Part shown: in pieces, positions 59,470 to 64,000 of the stretch
How positions within the stretch are numbered: the first letter of the stretch is position 1
Layout of the letters: each line of letters begins with the position of its first letter
Origin: Treponema maltophilum ATCC 51939
Lineage (GTDB): Bacteria; Spirochaetota; Spirochaetia; Treponematales; Treponemataceae
Direction of reading: 5' to 3'
Assembly: GCF_000413055.1 (NCBI RefSeq)
Contig: NZ_KE332518.1
Span: 2,466,389-2,530,388, forward strand
Length of the DNA: 64,000 nt
The notes under the pieces: model-generated
The model's input: only the letters and a program-made list of their open reading frames with translations
Told to the model about the DNA's origin: nothing
Databases searched by the model: none
Position numbers and translations under genes: made by a program

Positions 59470-61293
59470 ATGAAGCAAAATCAACCCAAAATAAATGCTC
59501 CCGTATGGGATTTAAGTTCCGTCTATTCCGATGTAGGCGGAGAAGATTACGTTAAAGCCTTAAAAGACTTGGAAAAAGGCTTTGATGCCGTAAAAAAACT
59601 GCTTGCCTCGCCCGAAAAAGACGAAAAGTTTCCCGAATGGCTTAAAAAGACCGTCGAAACACAAAACAAAACGGACGCTTTGTACCATTCGCTTTTGTCG
59701 TATGCGAACGCCGCTTATACGACCGATACGACGAATACAAAGTATTTGAATGCCGTTTCTTTTTTGCAGGAAAAAGGATTGATCGCAAAAGAGTTGCACC
59801 GCACGTTCCGTTCGATATTGACTTTGCATGCACAGGAACTCGACACATTTTACACAACTTATCCACAAGAAAGGAAATACCGCTTTATATTCGACGAAGA
59901 AATCACGGCGCAAAAGCACCACATGTCCGACGAACAGGAAAGCGTCGCAAACGATTTACAGCGTTTCGGCGCGGACGCGTGGAGCCGGCTTCAGGAACAA
60001 ATCATTTCGAATGCGGCCGACGCGCAAACGGGAAAAACATTCAACGAACTGCGCAACGAAGCGTACAGCGCCGAGCGTTCCGTGCGTAAAACGGCATACG
60101 AAAAAGAACTGTTTTTGTTAAAACAGTCCGAAATTCCGCTCGCCGCGTCTTTGAACAATTTAAAAGGCGCGACGGTAAGCTTAAACAAACGCCGCGGCTG
60201 GAAGGGCGCACTGGAACGCAGCCTGTTCGAGTGCCGCATGAAAAGCAAAACGCTGGACGCGCTTATCGGCGCTATGGAAGACGCTTTGCCTATGTGGCGT
60301 TCATATATGAAAACGAAGGCAAAACTGCTCGGCCTTGAAAAATGCGCCTTTTACGATATATTCGCTCCGCTTCCGCCGCCCTCGAAAAAAGATGCCGCGG
60401 GCGCGCAAACGGCCTGTGCCGAAAGAATCTGGACTTTTAGCGATGCGAAAAAATACATCATAGAACGCTTCGATTCCTTTTCCGAAGACATGGGAAACTT
60501 TGCCCGCCTTGCTTTTACACAAAAGTGGATCGACGCCCGCGTACGGCGCGGCAAGGTCGGCGGCGCCTATTGCACCGAATTCCCGCTGCATAAAGTGTCG
60601 CGTGTTTTATCCAATTTTACGGGAACCTTTTCCGATGTAAGCACGCTCGCGCACGAACTGGGGCACGCGTACCACAACTGGTGCGTAAAGGATTCGGACT
60701 ATCCGTTTACAACCTATCCGATGACTCTCGCCGAAACCGCCAGTATCTTTGCCGAAACCATTCTTATAAAAGATCAGCTTTCCAAAACGTCCGGTTACGA
60801 GCGCGCCAAACTGATTGAAATGCACTTATCCGACGCGAACCAAGTGCTGGTGGATATTTTGTGCCGTTTTTATTTTGAACGTTCCGTATTTGAAGAGCGC
60901 GCGAAAGGCGAATTGTCGGCCGGCGATTTTTGCCGTCTTATGCTCGACGCGCAAAATAAAACCTACGGCAGCGGACTTTCGAAAGAACGGCACGCCTACA
61001 TGTGGGCGGTAAAATGTCATTATTATATCCCCGAATTCGACTTTTACAACTTTCCGTACGCGTTCGGCCAACTGTTCGCGCTTGCCCTGTATGCGCGTTT
61101 TGAAAAAGAAGGGGCCGCCTTTTCCGCCGTGTATACATCGCTGCTTAAAGATACCGGTTCTGCATCGTGCGAAGAAGTGTGCCGCAAAGCCGGATTCGAC
61201 ATCGAAACGAAAGAATTCTGGGAATCGGGTATACGCGTTTTCGCATTGGAATTAAAAGAGCTCAAAGCGTACGCGGCAAGCCTTGCACGATAA
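59470..61293 (+). CDS. pepF: Oligoendopeptidase F (M3 family)
   Basis: A 607-residue cytoplasmic zinc metallopeptidase that cleaves oligopeptides. The zinc motif TLAHELGHAYHNW lies at about residues 392-404, with the third ligand glutamate downstream in TLAETASIFAE. N-terminal M3 helical domain (PEPF group) about 110-180. Length is typical. Its 3' end overlaps tcdA by 11 bp. Confidence 0.93.
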   Translation: MKQNQPKINAPVWDLSSVYSDVGGEDYVKALKDLEKGFDAVKKLLASPEKDEKFPEWLKKTVETQNKTDALYHSLLSYANAAYTTDTTNTKYLNAVSFLQEKGLIAKELHRTFRSILTLHAQELDTFYTTYPQERKYRFIFDEEITAQKHHMSDEQESVANDLQRFGADAWSRLQEQIISNAADAQTGKTFNELRNEAYSAERSVRKTAYEKELFLLKQSEIPLAASLNNLKGATVSLNKRRGWKGALERSLFECRMKSKTLDALIGAMEDALPMWRSYMKTKAKLLGLEKCAFYDIFAPLPPPSKKDAAGAQTACAERIWTFSDAKKYIIERFDSFSEDMGNFARLAFTQKWIDARVRRGKVGGAYCTEFPLHKVSRVLSNFTGTFSDVSTLAHELGHAYHNWCVKDSDYPFTTYPMTLAETASIFAETILIKDQLSKTSGYERAKLIEMHLSDANQVLVDILCRFYFERSVFEERAKGELSAGDFCRLMLDAQNKTYGSGLSKERHAYMWAVKCHYYIPEFDFYNFPYAFGQLFALALYARFEKEGAAFSAVYTSLLKDTGSASCEEVCRKAGFDIETKEFWESGIRVFALELKELKAYAASLAR

Positions 61294-61981
61294 CAACGAA
61301 ACGCGTTTAAGCCGTACCGAAGCGCTTCTCGGGAAAGACGCGGTACAAACGCTGAACGATGCGAAAGTTGCCGTGTTCGGGCTCGGCGGCGTCGGTTCGT
61401 ATGCGCTCGAAGCCCTTGCGCGAAGCGGTATCGGAAGTTTTGTGCTCGTCGATAACGATACGATAAGCGTTTCGAACATAAACCGCCAGCTTTTGGCCCT
61501 GCATTCGACAATCGGCCGGTACAAAACCGATACGGCATGCGAACGGCTTGCCGACATAGCCCCCGAAGCAAAGGTTGTCTGCCTGAACCTTTTTTATTCG
61601 AAGGATACCGCCGCCGGAGTCGAAACGCAGCTTGCCGGCTGTTCGTACATTGTCGATGCGATCGATACGGTCAGTTCCAAAATCCTTTTGGCCGAAACCG
61701 CATTCCGCCTTCATATTCCGATTATAAGTTCGATGGGAACGGGCAATAAGCTCGACCCTTCGCGCTTTGAAGTTGCCGATATTTTTAAAACAAGCGTATG
61801 CCCGCTTGCAAAAGTACTGCGCTGCGAATTAAAAAAGCGCGGCATTCCGTCGCTCAAAACGGTTTATTCAAAAGAGGTTCCGCACCTTTCCTGCCGTCCG
61901 CCTGCAAGCATAGCCTTCGTTCCGTCCGCCGCAGGCCTCCTCATCGCATCCGAAGTGGTGAAAGACCTTACGGCAGGATAA
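61283..61981 (+). CDS. tcdA: tRNA threonylcarbamoyladenosine dehydratase (ThiF/TcdA family)
   Basis: A 232-residue E1-like adenylyltransferase. GLGGVGSYALEALARSGIG binds ATP; DNDTISVSNINRQ and DAIDTVSSK are TcdA motifs; cysteines near the end (TSVCPLAK, HLSCRPP) are present. TcdA cyclises t6A37 of tRNA to ct6A. It starts with TTG inside the end of pepF, where MSRTEALLGKD-like alignment begins (LSRTEALLGKDAVQTL). Slightly shorter than E. coli TcdA. Confidence 0.88.
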   Translation: MHDNNETRLSRTEALLGKDAVQTLNDAKVAVFGLGGVGSYALEALARSGIGSFVLVDNDTISVSNINRQLLALHSTIGRYKTDTACERLADIAPEAKVVCLNLFYSKDTAAGVETQLAGCSYIVDAIDTVSSKILLAETAFRLHIPIISSMGTGNKLDPSRFEVADIFKTSVCPLAKVLRCELKKRGIPSLKTVYSKEVPHLSCRPPASIAFVPSAAGLLIASEVVKDLTAG

Positions 61982-62022
61982 CCGCCGCGGAAGATATGAG
62001 GCGGAAATGTCAATATCGATTT

Positions 62023-62901
62023 TCAAACCCGTTCCACTTCTTCTTTGGTAAGACCGGTGGCCTGCATTATCTTTTGGACGGAATCGCCGAGCCGCTTTAA
62101 TATGCGTGCCGTTTCGAGCTTTGCTTGGTGCGAACCGTCAGAGAAGCCTTGTGCTATTCCTTGTTGTATGCCAATCCTCAGGCTTTCTTCCCTTTGAACT
62201 GCAATGTCGGTATCGTAATCATATTCGGCTATCAACATGTTCATAACCTCCCGTGATTTTCGCTCCAAATAATCCCTCAAAATATCATTCTGAATACACT
62301 CTTTAATTGCATTCTTAAAGCCGTTTTCTCTATCGAACCTGATGTGCCGGCGCACCGCTTCAACAAACAGCGTGTATTCCTGGAGCGGTTTACAGTTTTC
62401 CAACAGCTTACTGTCTTTATTGTAATTGATGTTCAGCACTTTTACAAGCAATTCCAAACACGGTTTTGCTGATTTTACCGTGAACGCATCGGAAAGCCGC
62501 AGTTCCGCCTGTACCGGGTATTGTTCTTCACCGTTGTAAAAGACATAGAACTCGGGTGTCGGAATCTGTTTGAGTTTTCGCAGATAGCGGTCACGCGGAT
62601 TTTGAATTTGTTCATACAATCGGGCTGCATATTCCAAAAAGCGCACCGGCATGTTATCGTTGATTGTAGATTGGTGTTCGGCCAGCACGATGATTTTATT
62701 GTCGATAAGGCAGGATACATCATTGCAAAAACTCATGTACATGACGTGCTCAAGTCGCAGCGGTTTGAGTTCCGTCGAGCTGTCCAAATGCGTACCGTGA
62801 AGCGCATTGTACAACGACAGAAAATTGTTCTTTGCGTTTTTATCCTCGCCGAATAAATCGACAAAGACCGAATCCTTATAGCGACGATTGTGTTTTTTCA
62901 T
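62023..62901 (-). CDS. Rpn-family recombination-promoting nuclease / putative transposase
   Basis: A 292-residue PD-(D/E)XK protein: MKKHNRRYKDSVFVDLFGEDKNAKNNFLSLYNAL in outline at the start, then the nuclease core SCLIDNKIIVLAEHQSTIN with D and E-x-Q, and MPVRFLEYAARLY. Such genes are numerous in treponemes and occur singly without terminal repeats. The C-terminus (residues 235-292) is a helical low-complexity tail with IGIQQGIAQGFSDG. GGAGG precedes the ATG. RpnA in E. coli cleaves DNA and promotes RecA-independent recombination. Confidence 0.87.
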   Translation of the reverse strand: MKKHNRRYKDSVFVDLFGEDKNAKNNFLSLYNALHGTHLDSSTELKPLRLEHVMYMSFCNDVSCLIDNKIIVLAEHQSTINDNMPVRFLEYAARLYEQIQNPRDRYLRKLKQIPTPEFYVFYNGEEQYPVQAELRLSDAFTVKSAKPCLELLVKVLNINYNKDSKLLENCKPLQEYTLFVEAVRRHIRFDRENGFKNAIKECIQNDILRDYLERKSREVMNMLIAEYDYDTDIAVQREESLRIGIQQGIAQGFSDGSHQAKLETARILKRLGDSVQKIMQATGLTKEEVERV

Positions 62902-62985
62902 ACTGCACCTCCGTCTTTATTATAGGCGCAGAGGATATAAAACACTAAAAACAAATAACTTTTTATTTATAATTCGGCATAAAAC

Positions 62986-63013
62986 TTGTTTTTTGCTCAA
63001 ATTATGTTATAAT
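62986..63013 (+). promoter_or_regulatory. Promoter of the tetranucleotide-repeat ORF (leaderless type)
   Basis: TTGTTT (62986-62991), 16 bp, TATAAT (63008-63013), seven bases before the ATG at 63021. Confidence 0.5.
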
Positions 63014-63020
63014 AATAACC

Positions 63021-63200
63021 ATGGAACAATACCGTAGCGCAAACAGTATTCCGCTCCACGATCATGCCTCTTTTGCGCAAAACAAACTAACACAAATTCC
63101 GCCGAGACAGCCGGGGGTACTTGACAAAACCGCCGCGCACCCCATAATTTCGTTCGTTCGTTCGTTCGTTCGTTCGTTCGTTCGTTCGTTCGTTCGTTAG
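63021..63200 (+). CDS. 59-residue ORF ending in the CGTT tract
   Basis: The frame MEQYRSANSIPLHDHASFAQ … AAHPII continues into four SFVR repeats encoded by the CGTT tract and ends at TAG (63198-63200) immediately behind it. It has a promoter seven bases before the ATG but no Shine-Dalgarno. The unrepeated part is not recognised. With one more repeat copy (13) or two fewer (10) the frame would continue to 63682; with 14 or 11 copies to 63672. The frame may encode the N-terminus of a phase-variable protein, or it may be untranslated leader. Confidence 0.4.
   Translation: MEQYRSANSIPLHDHASFAQNKLTQIPPRQPGVLDKTAAHPIISFVRSFVRSFVRSFVR
63151..63198 (+). repeat. Tetranucleotide tract (CGTT)x12
   Basis: Twelve perfect, uninterrupted CGTT units, 48 bp. 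Each unit added or lost shifts the reading frame by one. Perfect tetranucleotide tracts of this length are typical of slipped-strand phase variation loci in host-associated bacteria. It lies about 470 bp before the ATG of a surface lipoprotein gene. Confidence 0.95.
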
Positions 63201-63682
63201 CACAAACTGTACTTCACACGCAACAATACCATTTTTCTCAAGCCATAACATGCACACCGGGCGAAATGTATGTATCGCATACGGCGATGCTCGCTGCTAC
63301 GGCGTGGTTGAGCTTTTGGAGTGCAATCACCCGAGAGGGACGCTCAAAACGCCTCGCAGGCGGAGCTTCGCCTTCTACCGATTTCATACACCTTTTCCGT
63401 ACATCCGTGTCCATGCCAAGTCTTTCGGCACAAATGTTTTTTTGCTGTGTCGGTACGCTTTTTGCACGGGGCGTAAAAGACGCAGAGCGAACAACTATGC
63501 CGGCATCGTATGGAACCTGTACGAAGCGTACAGGTTCCAACTCGAGTTTGCCGTGCGGCAACCATCGCGTGCCGGAACTTACTCTCTTTTCAAACTTCTC
63601 ACACCATACGCACAGGGCGGGAGACCGTCATTGTGCGCTTTTATTTTCTCACCCAAAAGGAGTCATCTATGACAAAACGTAA
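63201..63682 (+). other. Region between the CGTT tract and the LRR lipoprotein, open in two plus frames
   Basis: No certain gene. Two plus frames stay open from the tract to the end: one ends at TGA 63670-63672, overlapping the lipoprotein ATG as ATGA (…FIFSPKRSHL); the other at TAA 63680-63682 (…HPKGVIYDKT). A minus frame (63561-63238) is also open, so the openness may reflect base composition. Neither product looks like a known family. A perfect inverted repeat with 13 bp arms, TGGAACCTGTACG and its complement, 3 bp loop, lies at 63511-63539. Confidence 0.4.
63511..63539. repeat. Perfect 13 bp inverted repeat
   Basis: Arms TGGAACCTGTACG (63511-63523) and CGTACAGGTTCCA (63527-63539) around AAG. 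No T run follows, so it is not a normal terminator; it may be an RNA structure in the lipoprotein leader or a protein-binding site. Confidence 0.8.
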
Positions 63683-64000
63683 AGACACGAAGGCAAAAAC
63701 TTTTGTCTTTTTTGGAGCGGCTTTTGTACTGCTCATCGCACTGCTGTTTACGGGCTGCCCGCAAAGTATCGAAAATAAGCCGAACATACCGAGCGGCCCC
63801 GATCCGAACTTGCGTATCGAAGGCGGCGTGCTTAAGGGGTATAACGAAACTCCCCCTTCGGGCACCCTTGTCATACCCGCAGGTGTTACGGAAATAGCTG
63901 ACTATGCGTTTAAGAACTGCACGAGTTTAACGCAAGTGGATTTTTCGCAATGTACCGGTCTTACAACAATCGGCGAAAGTGCGTTTTACGGCTGTACGGG
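63669..64000 (+). CDS. BspA-type leucine-rich-repeat lipoprotein, C-terminus beyond the window
   Basis: The first 110 codons of a surface lipoprotein. Lipoprotein signal 1-30 with lipobox FTGC (C30), a proline-rich linker, then BspA-like LRR_5 repeats: GTLVIPAGVTEIADYAFKNC, TSLTQVDFSQCTGLTTIGESAF. Related proteins of oral spirochaetes and Tannerella bind host matrix and other bacteria. GGAG lies six bases before the ATG. The gene follows the CGTT tract and probably is, or is coupled to, a phase-variable unit. Confidence 0.88.
   Translation, partial: MTKRKDTKAKTFVFFGAAFVLLIALLFTGCPQSIENKPNIPSGPDPNLRIEGGVLKGYNETPPSGTLVIPAGVTEIADYAFKNCTSLTQVDFSQCTGLTTIGESAFYGCT

Noticed and set aside
63238..63561. 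107-codon minus-strand frame downstream of the CGTT tract
   Set aside because: No ribosome binding site or family match; the same DNA is open in two plus frames, so openness alone is not evidence.
1..64000. CRISPR arrays, rRNA, tRNA and complete insertion sequences
   Set aside because: No spaced direct repeats, no rRNA-like blocks, no recognisable tRNA cloverleaf and no transposase with terminal repeats were found by eye; a tRNAscan or Infernal run would settle the RNA genes.

Overview
The window looks like chromosomal DNA of a host-associated Treponema (Spirochaetota). The support is a very long spirochaete-type coiled-coil protein with a C-terminal helix-turn-helix, a short archaeal-type PheT, a TpF1-like Dps, many lipoproteins with permissive spirochaetal lipoboxes, a BspA-type leucine-rich-repeat lipoprotein at the right edge, and fermentative enzymes (lactate dehydrogenase, flavin-linked fumarate reductase-like protein, glycogen phosphorylase and debranching enzyme). 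No rRNA, tRNA, CRISPR array or complete insertion sequence was found. The species cannot be fixed from the sequence.

Layout. 1-5.5 kb is AT-rich accessory DNA: a type I restriction HsdR running off the left edge behind its own XRE regulator, a CPBP protease with an XRE regulator, a hairpin-rich non-coding block, and a TudS gene. 5.6-17 kb is housekeeping and metabolism (Zn-macrodomain, LDH, a truncated alcohol dehydrogenase, secreted hydrolase, fumarate reductase-like flavoprotein, radical SAM, arginase, RluA, RpiB, SGNH and S51 hydrolases, PanE-like). 17-26 kb is a mosaic of small, low-GC, often broken genes: HxlR with a frameshifted SnoaL gene, a beheaded BrnT with BrnA, VapBC, SH3 and hydrolase fragments, a possible conflict nuclease, a SAP protein, TfoX, VOC, and TetR with a twice-damaged MATE pump. 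At least one recognisable integron attC site with a half site nearby suggests a decayed gene-cassette array without integrase. 26-50 kb is conserved core: PEBP, Dps, aldolase, MGMT, HAD, the giant coiled-coil protein, RecG, YggT, SlyD, AroK, PrsW-like, PilZ, PheT, TrmH, mutarotase, RlmL-like, TetR and a class III cyclase. 50-62 kb carries a phosphodiesterase-like enzyme, a secreted protease/beta-barrel operon, glgX-glgP, pepF-tcdA and an Rpn-family protein.

The most notable stretch is 63.0-64.0 kb. A tract of 12 CGTT tetranucleotides sits inside an open reading frame that begins right behind a promoter. With 12 copies the frame stops at once; 13 (or 10) or 14 (or 11) copies would join it to one or the other of two downstream open frames, both of which end on the start of a BspA-like surface lipoprotein. 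This has the form of a phase-variable (contingency) locus. Other points worth checking are a recurring leaderless-promoter layout at about eight genes, terminator-like hairpins pressed against ribosome binding sites, a 5' leader element shared by two unrelated genes 50 kb apart, and a lipoprotein-signal mini-ORF overlapping arginase by ATGA.
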